From Fidelibacterota bacterium (lineage in GTDB: Bacteria; Fidelibacterota; UBA8477; JABMPR01): DNA of 43,852 bases. The position numbers and the translations under genes are program-made. Numbering within the stretch: position 1 is the first letter of the stretch; each line of letters starts with the position of its first letter. The DNA is taken from NCBI GenBank assembly GCA_016845065.1, contig JAERTG010000146.1, positions 1-43,852 of the forward strand. The letters are read 5' to 3'. This document shows positions 23,557-33,089 of this stretch, one piece after another. The notes beneath the pieces are model-generated. The model was not told where the DNA came from. It did not search any database and worked only from the letters and a program-made list of their open reading frames with translations.

Positions 23557-25526
23557 GTATGACCTATAAGAAATTTCGTGGACGCTACATTTTTGTGGTT
23601 GTGACCTCCATTCTGGTCTGGTCAGCACTGGTGCTCAAGATGTTTTACATTCAGGTAATCGATCCTGGTAATCTTGGAGCCGCTCTACAATCTCAATTTG
23701 AAGACAAGGTTGCCATATCGCCCTTACGTGGAAATTTCTACGATAGGAATGGTAAAAAGCTCACAGATAACATTGAGCACTTCACATTTGCCGCTCACCC
23801 GGCTAAAGTGAAAGACAAGGACGCTGTCGCCAGGCTATTTAGTAAAACATTTAACAAGTCTGTACGCTATTACCTGAATAAACTCAAGACTAAAAAAGCA
23901 TTTGTCTACCTTGAAAAAGATGTGAATCCGCGCATTGGACGTGAATTAGGTCAGAGCCCCCTCCCTGTCGGTGTTCAAGTCCAGTCCAATGTTCGGCGCT
24001 ACTATCCCTATGGTGATGTTGCCGCCCCGCTAATTGGATTTGTGGGAACAGAAAACCACGGATTATCTGGGTTAGAAGATCACTACGATCATCAGTTAGC
24101 GGGAATAGATGGTTGGAGGGAACTTGGATCTGACGGTCGCGGTAACACCAGAATTCGAGGTGGTTTCAGGGAGCAAGAGCCCATTAATGGTGACGATTAC
24201 TTTCTCACACTTGATGTAGATATACAAATCATCATCGAAGAAGAGCTGCGTTCAGCAGTTGAGAAACATCAGGCAGATAAGGCAGAGGCTATTCTGGTTG
24301 ATCCAAACACTGGTGAAATCCTGGCTCTGGCTAACATCCCGGCGTTTAATCCTAATTCTCGGTCCAAAATCACTGAGGCTTCTTTGATATCCCACCCCAT
24401 CATGTCCGCATTTGAGCCAGGTTCCACGTTTAAGGTAGTGGGCGCAACGGCACTTTTGGAGGACAAGAAGGTCCATCCAATGGACGTGTTTGATTGTGAA
24501 GGTGGTAAATACTCAATTCATGGAATAGATGTAAAAGATTGGAAATCCTTTGACAACTTAACCTTCGCCGAAGTGCTTCAGAACTCATCGAACATCGGAA
24601 TCATAAAAGCCATTCAGGTCCTGGATGAATCCAAAATGTTTAATACTGCCAGGAAATTTGGCTTTAGTGAGAAAAGTGGCATCCAATTCCCCTACGAGAG
24701 CAGCGGGTCACTTAAGAACAACAGGACCTGGTCAGAATTATCCAAATCTGAAATCGCAATCGGCTATGAGGTGTCTGTTACAACGCTTCAAATGGCTATG
24801 GCTTACTCCGCGATTGGGAATGGTGGTGTCCTTATGAAGCCTCAACTCATTCAAAAGCTTAAAACACCAAAGGGTCATGTGCAAAAGGTTGACCGTATGG
24901 ATGCACTGCGACGTGTGGCATCTGAAAAGACAATGAATACCATGTCCGATATTCTCGAAAAGGCCGTCTCACAAGGAACAGGCCATAAAGCATTTCTGCC
25001 CAACCTGAAAATTGCTGGTAAAACTGGCACGGCTAAAAAACTGAAAAATGGTAAATACGTCAGCGAGTATGTTGCTTCCTTTGCCAGCTTTTACCCTTCT
25101 GATGATCCTGAATATACACTGATAGTTATTGTAGACCATCCCCGGACAGGTGGATACACAGGTGGAATGGTGGCAGCTCCAATCGCGAAAGAAATCTATC
25201 GTCGCATATACAATCTTAAAGGCCGGGATGCAGATCCATACCTCCAAGCCTCAGTTCCAAAAGAAAGAGACGAAAGTGCCCGTGAATCAAAGCGATCACT
25301 CCAAGGTCAGCTCCTGAGCGCTTCCCTCCCTGTCCTAAAAGTCAATGCTGCTCAAGTCACGATGCCAGACTTAATAGGAATGAGTTTAAAGATGAGCCTC
25401 TCTGGCCTTTATGCAATGGGTCTCAAGCCAATTCCCCACGGAAGTGGACGAGTCATCAGGCAGGTACCCGCTGCAGGAAAGACGCTTAAAACCGGTCAAA
25501 CTGTGGAAATCTATTTGGGTGAATGA
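23553..25526 (+). CDS. ftsI: Septal transpeptidase FtsI (PBP3) with one PASTA domain
   Basis: A 657-residue class B penicillin-binding protein. A membrane anchor at about residues 12-32 is followed by the N-terminal pedestal domain (GNFYDRNGKKLTDN) and the transpeptidase domain with the three active-site motifs: STFK with catalytic Ser291, SSN at 345-347 and KTGT starting at Lys490. The C-terminal ~60 residues (MPDLIGMSLKMSLSGLYAMG, ending in GQTVEIYLGE) form a single PASTA domain, as in many Bacteroidota and Gram-positive PBPs but not in E. coli FtsI. It crosslinks septal peptidoglycan with FtsW. Both ends overlap neighbours by four bases (ATGA). Confidence 0.95.
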   Translation: MSMTYKKFRGRYIFVVVTSILVWSALVLKMFYIQVIDPGNLGAALQSQFEDKVAISPLRGNFYDRNGKKLTDNIEHFTFAAHPAKVKDKDAVARLFSKTFNKSVRYYLNKLKTKKAFVYLEKDVNPRIGRELGQSPLPVGVQVQSNVRRYYPYGDVAAPLIGFVGTENHGLSGLEDHYDHQLAGIDGWRELGSDGRGNTRIRGGFREQEPINGDDYFLTLDVDIQIIIEEELRSAVEKHQADKAEAILVDPNTGEILALANIPAFNPNSRSKITEASLISHPIMSAFEPGSTFKVVGATALLEDKKVHPMDVFDCEGGKYSIHGIDVKDWKSFDNLTFAEVLQNSSNIGIIKAIQVLDESKMFNTARKFGFSEKSGIQFPYESSGSLKNNRTWSELSKSEIAIGYEVSVTTLQMAMAYSAIGNGGVLMKPQLIQKLKTPKGHVQKVDRMDALRRVASEKTMNTMSDILEKAVSQGTGHKAFLPNLKIAGKTGTAKKLKNGKYVSEYVASFASFYPSDDPEYTLIVIVDHPRTGGYTGGMVAAPIAKEIYRRIYNLKGRDADPYLQASVPKERDESARESKRSLQGQLLSASLPVLKVNAAQVTMPDLIGMSLKMSLSGLYAMGLKPIPHGSGRVIRQVPAAGKTLKTGQTVEIYLGE

Positions 25527-26998
25527 TGCAACTGACAAAAATCATACATAATGTTCCAGACATATTAGAAGCACGCGGTGATAAGAATACCGAGGTCACT
25601 GGCATCAGTTATGATTCAAGACTAGTCAAGCCCGGGGATCTTTTTATCGCAGTTCGTGGTCTCATTACAGATGGTCATGACTTTATCTATACCGCCATAG
25701 AAAATGGCGCTAAGGTCATTGTTTACGATCGCTCTGATTTTGTCGTTCCAGAAGATATTGTGTCAATACTAGTGCAGGATTCAAGGTTGGCCCTTCCCGT
25801 CATCGCATCCACATTTTTTGGACACCCCGAAGAGGGATTGAAACTGGTCGCCATTACAGGGACGAACGGCAAAACGACCACAAATTATTTTGTTCAGCAC
25901 CTCCTTGATAAAAGTGGATCCAAAGCTGGTCGCATCGGTACCACTGGTGCTCAGATGGATGATGTTGACATAGATCTCATGCATACCACTCCAGAGTCTG
26001 CAGACCTGTATGAAATTTTAGCAGAGTTTGTCGCTCATGGTGCCAAGGCAGTGACATTGGAGGTTTCCTCACATGCCCTTTCACAAAATCGGGTTGATGG
26101 CCTCACATTTGACGTAGCAGTTTATACCAACCTCACACAGGATCACCTCGACTATCACGGATCTCTCGAAGACTACCTTGCAGCCAAGCAATTACTCTTT
26201 AAGGGGCTACCCAAGGAATCCGTGGCCATTGTCAATATGGATGATCCCTACGCAGAGCGAATTATAGAAGTCTGTGTAGCAAAAATTATTCGATATGGTT
26301 ACAATTCAAACGCTGAATACAGAATTCTGGATCATTCAATTAACCGCAATGGTGTTGAACTCACTCTCGATACCCCCTACGGCCAACGAGTCGTACAGGT
26401 AAATACTGTGGGAACCTTCAACTACTACAACTTTCTGGCAGCCTATGCAGCAGCCATCGAGTTAGAGTGTGATGTCGAGAAGGTGGAGCTATCTGCAAAA
26501 ATGCTTCCTATGGTACCTGGCCGCTTGGAAAAAATTGCTAACCAGGCCCCTTTTCAAGTCTTTGTAGACTATGCCCACACCCCAGATGCCATGGAAACCG
26601 TCTTGGCTACGCTAGCTGAATCATATCCAGACAACCGTCTTATCACTGTTTTTGGGTGTGGTGGCGACAGGGACAAGGGGAAGCGGCCAATTATGGGTGA
26701 AATTGCGACCAGATTATCAAGTAAAGCCATAATTACCGATGATAATCCAAGAACTGAAGCTCCTCTAAACATCATCCAGGAAATCATAGCGGGATGTGGT
26801 GATCGGTCGAATTATAGCATCATTCAAGATCGAACTAAGGCAATAAATGCTGCCCTGATGGAGGCCAAACCGGGTGACATCGTTGCAGTTCTGGGTAAAG
26901 GTCACGAACCCTACCAGGAGATCATGGGCGAGCGCAAACCATTTAGTGATATGACAATAGTAGATCAATTCATGGAGCAACATGGCTATTCAGCCTAA
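25523..26998 (+). CDS. murE: UDP-MurNAc-tripeptide ligase MurE, meso-diaminopimelate type
   Basis: A 491-residue Mur ligase. The ATP loop is ITGTNGKTTT (Gly116-Lys117-Thr118), the central domain carries YTNLTQDHLDYHGSLEDY, and the C-terminal domain has the DNPR motif at residues 407-410, which selects meso-diaminopimelate rather than lysine. It adds DAP to UDP-MurNAc-L-Ala-D-Glu in the cytoplasm. This is the clearest sign that the organism has a Gram-negative-type DAP murein. It starts in the ftsI stop (ATGA) and overlaps murF by 17 bases. Confidence 0.96.
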   Translation: MMQLTKIIHNVPDILEARGDKNTEVTGISYDSRLVKPGDLFIAVRGLITDGHDFIYTAIENGAKVIVYDRSDFVVPEDIVSILVQDSRLALPVIASTFFGHPEEGLKLVAITGTNGKTTTNYFVQHLLDKSGSKAGRIGTTGAQMDDVDIDLMHTTPESADLYEILAEFVAHGAKAVTLEVSSHALSQNRVDGLTFDVAVYTNLTQDHLDYHGSLEDYLAAKQLLFKGLPKESVAIVNMDDPYAERIIEVCVAKIIRYGYNSNAEYRILDHSINRNGVELTLDTPYGQRVVQVNTVGTFNYYNFLAAYAAAIELECDVEKVELSAKMLPMVPGRLEKIANQAPFQVFVDYAHTPDAMETVLATLAESYPDNRLITVFGCGGDRDKGKRPIMGEIATRLSSKAIITDDNPRTEAPLNIIQEIIAGCGDRSNYSIIQDRTKAINAALMEAKPGDIVAVLGKGHEPYQEIMGERKPFSDMTIVDQFMEQHGYSA

Positions 26999-28349
26999 AA
27001 CAATTACGTCGCTCCCAGATGTAAGTATTAAAGGGGCAATTACTGCCTCCATAACCGGTGTCAGTATTGATACTCGAAGCTTAAATGCCGGAGACCTCTT
27101 CGTTGCATTTATCGGTTCCCAAGTGGATGGTCATGACTATATCCCAAATGCCATTTCCCGTGGCGCTTCAGCAGTCATGGCCTCCACTTCATGGGACGGA
27201 TGTGAAGATTGGGACACTTCCATCCCTCTGATAATGACAGAGGATCCGGTCAAATCTCTTGCTGAACTTGCCACTGCGCACCGGAAACTTTTCAATATCC
27301 CGCTAATAGCAATTACGGGGACCAACGGAAAAACCTCCACGAAGAATTTGTTAACTCACATTCTTAGCAAGCGTTTTTCCGTACTCTCAACAGATGGTAA
27401 TTTCAATAATCATATCGGGTTACCCTTAACTATTCTAAAGCTGAAAAAATCTCATGAGATGGCAGTTATTGAGATGGGTGCCAGCCAAAAAGGTGACATT
27501 GAGTACCTCTGCAATATTGCCCAGCCAGATCAGGGGGTGATTACCAATATCAGTCTTGCGCATACTGAGTTCTTCCATGATATCGAAACCATTCAATCCA
27601 CCAAGGGTGAACTATTTGAATACCTCGCGGCGAATGGAGGGCGTGCATTTGTGAATCTGGATGATGATAGGGTTGCCGAATTGGGTCAGGGGTGTACAAA
27701 TCACATTCCTTACAGCTTCAATAAAGAGACCGAGCGCAGTTTTACCATGACAGGTCCCGATCAATCTGGATGCTATGATCTTCAATTCAGAAATTACTCT
27801 TCTCATTTACAACAAGCAGGCAAAGCAATCGCCCTGAATGCCGCTTCAGCTGCTACGATAGCTTTACAAAATGGAATTCGCTTTGATCAACTCCACCAGG
27901 CCCTGGAAGATTATCCTGGTGAAGCTGGACGCATGCAGCACGAAGAACTCAGGGGCGTTCATTTTTACAACGATGCCTACAATGCTAACCCTGCAAGTGC
28001 AAAAGCTGGATTTGAGACCATGGCAGAAATAAGAAGCTCGGGCCGAAAATTTCTGATTTTTGCAGATATGCTAGAGCTTGGAAGCCAGAGTGTGGAATCT
28101 CATATCAAGGCCGCCGATCAAATACTGTCTGCCAATTTCGACCACGTCATATTGATTGGTGATGAAGTCACACATACCTCTAAACAACTTAATAAACATG
28201 GCTTTACATCAACTTATTATAGCACAGATAAAGCTGAATCTATTACCCATTTTCTACAAGAAGTCCAGAGCAATGACCTGGTTTACCTGAAGGGTTCACG
28301 CGGAATGCACCTGGAAGATTTCATCAATGCATATAAGGAAAACAACTGA
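26982..28349 (+). CDS. murF: UDP-MurNAc-pentapeptide ligase MurF
   Basis: A 455-residue Mur ligase with N-terminal uridine-binding domain (VSIDTRSLNAGDLFVAFIG), ATP loop ITGTNGKTSTKNLL, central EMGASQKGDIEYL and ITNISLAHTEFF, and C-terminal NDAYNANPASAKAGF, which are all hallmarks of MurF. It adds D-Ala-D-Ala to the UDP-MurNAc-tripeptide. The gene begins inside the murE end and its TGA shares one base with the mraY ATG. No ddl (D-Ala-D-Ala ligase) accompanies it in this cluster. Confidence 0.95.
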   Translation: MAIQPKTITSLPDVSIKGAITASITGVSIDTRSLNAGDLFVAFIGSQVDGHDYIPNAISRGASAVMASTSWDGCEDWDTSIPLIMTEDPVKSLAELATAHRKLFNIPLIAITGTNGKTSTKNLLTHILSKRFSVLSTDGNFNNHIGLPLTILKLKKSHEMAVIEMGASQKGDIEYLCNIAQPDQGVITNISLAHTEFFHDIETIQSTKGELFEYLAANGGRAFVNLDDDRVAELGQGCTNHIPYSFNKETERSFTMTGPDQSGCYDLQFRNYSSHLQQAGKAIALNAASAATIALQNGIRFDQLHQALEDYPGEAGRMQHEELRGVHFYNDAYNANPASAKAGFETMAEIRSSGRKFLIFADMLELGSQSVESHIKAADQILSANFDHVILIGDEVTHTSKQLNKHGFTSTYYSTDKAESITHFLQEVQSNDLVYLKGSRGMHLEDFINAYKENN

Positions 28350-29458
28350 TGCTGTATCATTTACTGTTGCCCCTGCAAGAATATTTCTCTGCATTGAACG
28401 TATTCCGATATATCTCCTTTCGATCCGCCAGTGCAGCCATCACAGCAGTTCTTTTTTCATTTATCGTGGGTCCCTGGATTATTAAAAAATTACACGGAAT
28501 GCAAATCGGTGAAACCATTCGAACGGATGGTCCGGAATCTCATTCTGCAAAAGCCGGTACACCCACCATGGGCGGTCTTATCATTATTGGCGCGATTCTA
28601 GTCCCTACCCTTTTGTTTGGCAGATTAGACACAGTCTACATTCAAATGATGGTCATCTCGGTAGTCTGGATGGGCATAGTCGGATTTGTCGATGATTATT
28701 TAAAAGCGGTTAAAAAATCCAAAAAGGGTCTCATCGCAAGATATAAACTTCTTGGCCAAATTTGTTTGGGTCTGTTCCTGGGTACTGTAATGGTTCTCCA
28801 CCCTGAATTTTCTGGTGTTGAAACTGCTACGACCCTCCCCTTCTTCAAGGATCTGGTATTTGATATGCAATCAGCATGGATATACATCCCCTTTGTCATT
28901 TTTGTTATCACCGCTACCTCGAATTCTGTCAATCTCAGTGATGGTTTGGATGGCCTGGCTTCTGGTCTTATGGCCATCGCAGCCCTGGTTTTCGCAGGGA
29001 TTGCCTATATCACTGGTCGTGCAGACTTTAGTCAATATTTAAATATCATATATCTCCCTAGTGCAGGAGAGCTCACTGTCTTTTGTGCGGCACTCATTGG
29101 AGCTTCGCTTGGCTTTCTCTGGTATAACGCCCGACCTGCAGAGGTCTTTATGGGCGATACCGGGTCGCTGGCTCTTGGTGCCGCACTTGGGGCGGTGGCG
29201 GTCATGTTGAAGAAGGAGTTTCTGCTGCCTTTTGCAGGTGGTGTTTTCATCATCGAGTCAATCTCCGTGATCATTCAAGTGCGCTATTTCAAATATACAA
29301 AAAAGAAATACGGTGAAGGACGACGCCTCCTGAAGATGGCGCCAATCCACCATCATTTCGAACTCAAAGGCTGGGATGAGAACAAGGTTGTGATTCGATT
29401 CTGGATCATGGGAATTCTGTTTGCCTTTTTAACACTGACAACATTCAAGATCAGGTAA
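28349..29458 (+). CDS. mraY: Phospho-MurNAc-pentapeptide transferase MraY
   Basis: A 369-residue polytopic membrane protein with about ten helices. Conserved residues are present: GTPTMGGLIII after helix 1, Asp115-Asp116 in GFVDDYLK, NLSDGLDGLASG at about 195-206, EVFMGDTGSLALG and the cytoplasmic MAPIHHHFELKGW loop. MraY transfers phospho-MurNAc-pentapeptide to undecaprenyl phosphate, making lipid I. It is spaced by one base from murD (TAATATG). Length and motif order are those of normal Gram-negative MraY. Confidence 0.96.
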   Translation: MLYHLLLPLQEYFSALNVFRYISFRSASAAITAVLFSFIVGPWIIKKLHGMQIGETIRTDGPESHSAKAGTPTMGGLIIIGAILVPTLLFGRLDTVYIQMMVISVVWMGIVGFVDDYLKAVKKSKKGLIARYKLLGQICLGLFLGTVMVLHPEFSGVETATTLPFFKDLVFDMQSAWIYIPFVIFVITATSNSVNLSDGLDGLASGLMAIAALVFAGIAYITGRADFSQYLNIIYLPSAGELTVFCAALIGASLGFLWYNARPAEVFMGDTGSLALGAALGAVAVMLKKEFLLPFAGGVFIIESISVIIQVRYFKYTKKKYGEGRRLLKMAPIHHHFELKGWDENKVVIRFWIMGILFAFLTLTTFKIR

Positions 29459-29459
29459 T

Positions 29460-30836
29460 ATGAATACTTCTGATATCACTGGCAAAAATGTAACCGTCCT
29501 GGGCAGCCAAAGATCTGCTATGGGTGCAGCGCGTTTGCTACGACATTTTGGAGCGAAGGTTCTCGTGAGTGAATTTGATGCTGATAAGTTTGATGCTGAT
29601 AAGCGTCAGATTCTCGGCGACATCGAAGCCGAGTTTGAATTTGGCTATCACTCCCCTGATGTCCTGGAAAGTGATTTCATTATCGTGAGTCCAGGCATCC
29701 CTGAGAATGCTGATATAATTCAAAAGATTAGAAGTAAGGATATACCACTCTATTCCGAAATTGAGCTTACATCATGGTTTATCGATGCCCCGATTATTGC
29801 AGTGACCGGCTCTAATGGTAAGACTACAACAGTAAACCTAATACACCATCTGCTCAATACAGCCGGATATAATAGTTTCCTGGGTGGAAATGTGGGTGTC
29901 GCAGCCTCTGAGGTATTGTTGGATAGCCTGAGCCATAAATCAGACAGGCCTATCTTTGTTCTGGAGGTCAGTAGCTTTCAGTTGGATAATATTGACACCT
30001 TTAAACCCGATGTAGCAGTAATCCTAAATCTCACACCTGATCATCTCGACCGATATTCAAGCCTATCTGCCTACTATGAGTCAAAACTGGGGATTCTCAG
30101 AAATTTAGACGAGTCTGATACTGCCGTCATCAATCGGGACGATCCCGAATTATCACGACATGACCTGCTCATTGACAATCTACGATTTTTTTCAGTTTCC
30201 AGCCCAGCTGGGGGTGATGCCATGTTAGCAGAAGGTATTATTGGAATAATGCATGATGGTGAGTGGAGTCCTATCTTGCCTGCCAAAGCCCTGCCCCTGC
30301 CAGGAAAGCACAATTTAAGCAATGCCCTGGCCGCTGTTGCTTCTGTCATGAAATTCATCAAGGACCCAGAAATTATAGCCCAGGGTCTCATGACCTTTTC
30401 GGCAGTCCCACATCGGATTGAGTATGTAGGTAAGATTAATGGAATCCGATGCTACAATGACTCCAAAGCTACTAATCTTGCTTCAACCGAGGTTGCTATA
30501 CAAAGCTTCCCCCAGCCTCTCTGGCTTATTCTCGGTGGTAAGGACAAAGGTGGTGACTTCACAACTCTAATTTCACAGTTAGAAGCCTCGACAAGAGAAG
30601 TCCTATTGGTTGGAGCGGCTTCAGACATTATTGAAACCCAGATCAGTCCCGCTTTGCCTACCCGTAAAGTTGAAAATATTGAATCAGCAGTTAAGTATTG
30701 TCTGGAACATGGTGAAGCAGGCGATGTGCTCCTGCTCTCACCAGCATGTGCAAGTTTTGATCAGTTTGAAAATTTTGAAGCACGTGGTGACCATTTCCGC
30801 ACGCTTATCCAAAACCATGAAGGGTGGGCAATGTGA
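29460..30836 (+). CDS. murD: UDP-MurNAc-L-Ala:D-Glu ligase MurD
   Basis: A 458-residue Mur ligase with an N-terminal Rossmann-like domain (VTVLGSQRSAMGAARLLRHF), ATP loop VTGSNGKTTTVNLI, FVLEVSSFQLD, ILNLTPDHLDRY, VPHRIEYVGKINGIRCYNDS and LILGGKDKGGDF, all MurD hallmarks. It adds D-glutamate to UDP-MurNAc-L-Ala. An unusual short tandem duplication, FDADKFDADK, lies at about residues 39-48 in the N-terminal domain (DNA repeat 29574-29603). The stop overlaps the ftsW GTG start by four bases. Confidence 0.95.
   Translation: MNTSDITGKNVTVLGSQRSAMGAARLLRHFGAKVLVSEFDADKFDADKRQILGDIEAEFEFGYHSPDVLESDFIIVSPGIPENADIIQKIRSKDIPLYSEIELTSWFIDAPIIAVTGSNGKTTTVNLIHHLLNTAGYNSFLGGNVGVAASEVLLDSLSHKSDRPIFVLEVSSFQLDNIDTFKPDVAVILNLTPDHLDRYSSLSAYYESKLGILRNLDESDTAVINRDDPELSRHDLLIDNLRFFSVSSPAGGDAMLAEGIIGIMHDGEWSPILPAKALPLPGKHNLSNALAAVASVMKFIKDPEIIAQGLMTFSAVPHRIEYVGKINGIRCYNDSKATNLASTEVAIQSFPQPLWLILGGKDKGGDFTTLISQLEASTREVLLVGAASDIIETQISPALPTRKVENIESAVKYCLEHGEAGDVLLLSPACASFDQFENFEARGDHFRTLIQNHEGWAM
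29574..29603 (+). repeat. Tandem 15-bp duplication inside murD
   Basis: TTTGATGCTGATAAG occurs twice with no gap and no mismatch, adding FDADK twice in a surface loop of the N-terminal domain. Exact identity suggests a recent in-frame slip or duplication. Confidence 0.85.
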
Positions 30837-31957
30837 AATACTTCCACCTTGATAAAGTATTGTTTATTATAGTTATTATACTGTTTGTTGCTGGTTCAGT
30901 AGTGATGTATTCTGCCTCCACCTCTCAGCACGCTGATTCATCTCATTATTTAAAGCGACACCTGATGAACGGTACCATTGCCGTCATCCTGGGCATTGTC
31001 TTTTCCAGGTTTCCCCATCAATACTTCAGACACCTCCGTTACTTCATCCTAATCGGAATGTATCTACTATTGGTGGGTGTTCTTATCTACAACAAATCAA
31101 TGGGAATGAGGCATCCAGCAAGATGGTTATATCTGGGAGGTTTCAGTTTCCAAGTGGCTGATTTCGTCCGACTTGGGATAATAATCTACATCGCAGACTA
31201 TTTACACCGTAACCAGCAAGACCTCCATGATTTTAAAGCAAACGTTCTGCCAGCATTTCTTCTCGTATCAACCGTGGTAGCTCTAATCGCCATACAACCT
31301 GACCTCTCATCCTCGCTCATGATTATGATGCTATGTCTGATTCTATTTTATCTCGGAAACGTGCAGATAAGCCATATTTCCGCGTTCCTATCAGTCGGTT
31401 CCATCACTGCCCTGGTCTACGCCTGGAGTAAACCATATATGTGGAAACGCATCATGACCTTCTTTAGTGACAATGTTGACGTGGCCAATGAAGGATTCCA
31501 GGTACACCACTCTCTCATGGGTCTGGCCCACGGTGGTATCGGCGGAGTTGGCCTCGGGAACAGCTATGTGAAAGATCTTTTCCTCCCAGAACCACATACT
31601 GACTTTGTCTTTAGTATTCTTGGTGAAGAATTTGGATTTATTGGATCGTCCTTCTTCTTACTCCTCTTTTTGCTTCTGTTTCTGAGAGGATTGAGAATTG
31701 CTAGAAATTCAGCCGATTCATTCAGCATGCTTCTGGCCATCGGGATCAGTTTCTCACTATTCAGTTTTGCCATGGTAAATATTGGTGTCGTCACAGGATT
31801 TTTACCCACAACCGGTCTCCCTCTTCCTTTGATTTCCTATGGAGGTTCAAATCTACTTGCAACTGCTGTCATGTTGGGGATCCTGTTCAACATATCCTCC
31901 AACAACGAGTCTGGTAAGATTTTGTCATCTGAAAGGGTATTGAACATTGACTTCTAA
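30833..31957 (+). CDS. ftsW: Septal peptidoglycan glycosyltransferase FtsW
   Basis: A 374-residue SEDS-family membrane protein with about ten helices. Recognisable family segments are MYSASTSQ after helix 1, the PEPHTDFVFSILGEE loop and GFLPTTGLPLPLISYGGSN before the last helix. FtsW polymerises lipid II at the septum with FtsI. I take the GTG at 30833, with AAGGG eight bases upstream and a four-base overlap with the murD stop; an alternative GTG lies three codons upstream. Its end is followed at once by murG. Confidence 0.94.
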   Translation: MKYFHLDKVLFIIVIILFVAGSVVMYSASTSQHADSSHYLKRHLMNGTIAVILGIVFSRFPHQYFRHLRYFILIGMYLLLVGVLIYNKSMGMRHPARWLYLGGFSFQVADFVRLGIIIYIADYLHRNQQDLHDFKANVLPAFLLVSTVVALIAIQPDLSSSLMIMMLCLILFYLGNVQISHISAFLSVGSITALVYAWSKPYMWKRIMTFFSDNVDVANEGFQVHHSLMGLAHGGIGGVGLGNSYVKDLFLPEPHTDFVFSILGEEFGFIGSSFFLLLFLLLFLRGLRIARNSADSFSMLLAIGISFSLFSFAMVNIGVVTGFLPTTGLPLPLISYGGSNLLATAVMLGILFNISSNNESGKILSSERVLNIDF

Positions 31958-31961
31958 GAAC

Positions 31962-33089
31962 ATGTTAAGAGTTGCGTTTGCTGGTGGCGGAACTGGCGGA
32001 CATATCATCCCAGCATTAGCTATAGCTGAAAAGTTGCAGGAGTGTGTTGCCCGAGAGAGCGCATTCTCAGAAGTGGAAGTTTTGTTCTTCGGCAGTGACT
32101 ACGGTATGGAAACACGACTCATTCCAGAAGCAGGATTTAATCTGGAAGCTCTACCCATTCGTGGACTATCACGATCCATTTCCCTGGCCGGTCTCAAACA
32201 TAACTTGCTGCTCCCAGGTCGATTGATTGCTTCAATAATCAAAGCTAACAAAGTATTACGAGCCTTCGATCCACACATCACCGTGGGCACTGGTGGTTAC
32301 GCCAGCGCTGTTCCGGTTCGACAATCTTTGCGGAACAATATTCCCATCGTACTCCAGGAACAGAATAGCTATCCCGGGATGGTGACACGTCTGTTCGCAC
32401 CCAAAGCCAGACAAGTGTTCCTCACCTATGCAGATGCCAATGATTACCTCCAGGGATCCAAAACACTTCAAACTGGCAATCCAATTCGCTTTTCGGGTGG
32501 TAGTGGTAATCGCAAGGAAGCAGCCGAATTATTCGGTTTAAATTATGAACTTCCGACCCTCTTTATTTTGGGTGGATCCCAGGGGGCAAGAGCAATAAAC
32601 CGTCATTTTATTGCTCGCATCTCAAAATATCTGGAGAAACTGGGCATGCAGGTCTTGTGGCAAACTGGCAAGGCGGATTTCGAATACTGTCAAAAGCAAA
32701 TAGGCACTAATCCTCGCGTTGCTCTTATGCCATTTATCAAAGAGATGGATAAGGCCTATTTAATAGCGGACCTAATGGTTTGTCGAGCTGGTGCGATGAC
32801 ACTTACTGAGATTAATCATTTTGGATTACCAGCTATTTTGATACCCCTGCCCAGTGCTGCTGCAAATCATCAAGAATTCAATGCACGAAGCCAGGAAAAG
32901 GCCGGTGCAGCCAGGGTTATCCTTGAGCCTGAACTCGCCGAAGGGGCATTCCTACCTATTCTCACTGACATTTTTACTAACAAAGATAAACTGAGTGGTA
33001 TGGCCAAAGCTTCTGCTGGTCTCAGTCGTCCCCAAGCCACACAGGAAATCTGCAATAACATTATTAGAATTGCGAGCACCAGTGCTTAA
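31962..33089 (+). CDS. murG: Lipid II synthase MurG (GlcNAc transferase)
   Basis: A 375-residue GT28 glycosyltransferase with the two Gly-rich loops of MurG: AGGGTGGHIIPALAIAEKL near the start and GGSQGARAINRHF in the middle. Also present are VGTGGYASAVPV, LQEQNSYPGMVTRLFA and, in the UDP-GlcNAc site, CRAGAMTLTEI and ANHQEFNARS. It makes lipid II from lipid I at the cytoplasmic face. I use the ATG at 31962; the in-frame TTG at 31947 inside ftsW is less likely. The stop overlaps the GTG start of murC. Confidence 0.95.
   Translation: MLRVAFAGGGTGGHIIPALAIAEKLQECVARESAFSEVEVLFFGSDYGMETRLIPEAGFNLEALPIRGLSRSISLAGLKHNLLLPGRLIASIIKANKVLRAFDPHITVGTGGYASAVPVRQSLRNNIPIVLQEQNSYPGMVTRLFAPKARQVFLTYADANDYLQGSKTLQTGNPIRFSGGSGNRKEAAELFGLNYELPTLFILGGSQGARAINRHFIARISKYLEKLGMQVLWQTGKADFEYCQKQIGTNPRVALMPFIKEMDKAYLIADLMVCRAGAMTLTEINHFGLPAILIPLPSAAANHQEFNARSQEKAGAARVILEPELAEGAFLPILTDIFTNKDKLSGMAKASAGLSRPQATQEICNNIIRIASTSA

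Noticed and set aside
32995..33081. N-terminal extension of murC into murG
   Set aside because: MurC family starts match the GTG at 33082, and the extra residues resemble an out-of-frame reading of murG.
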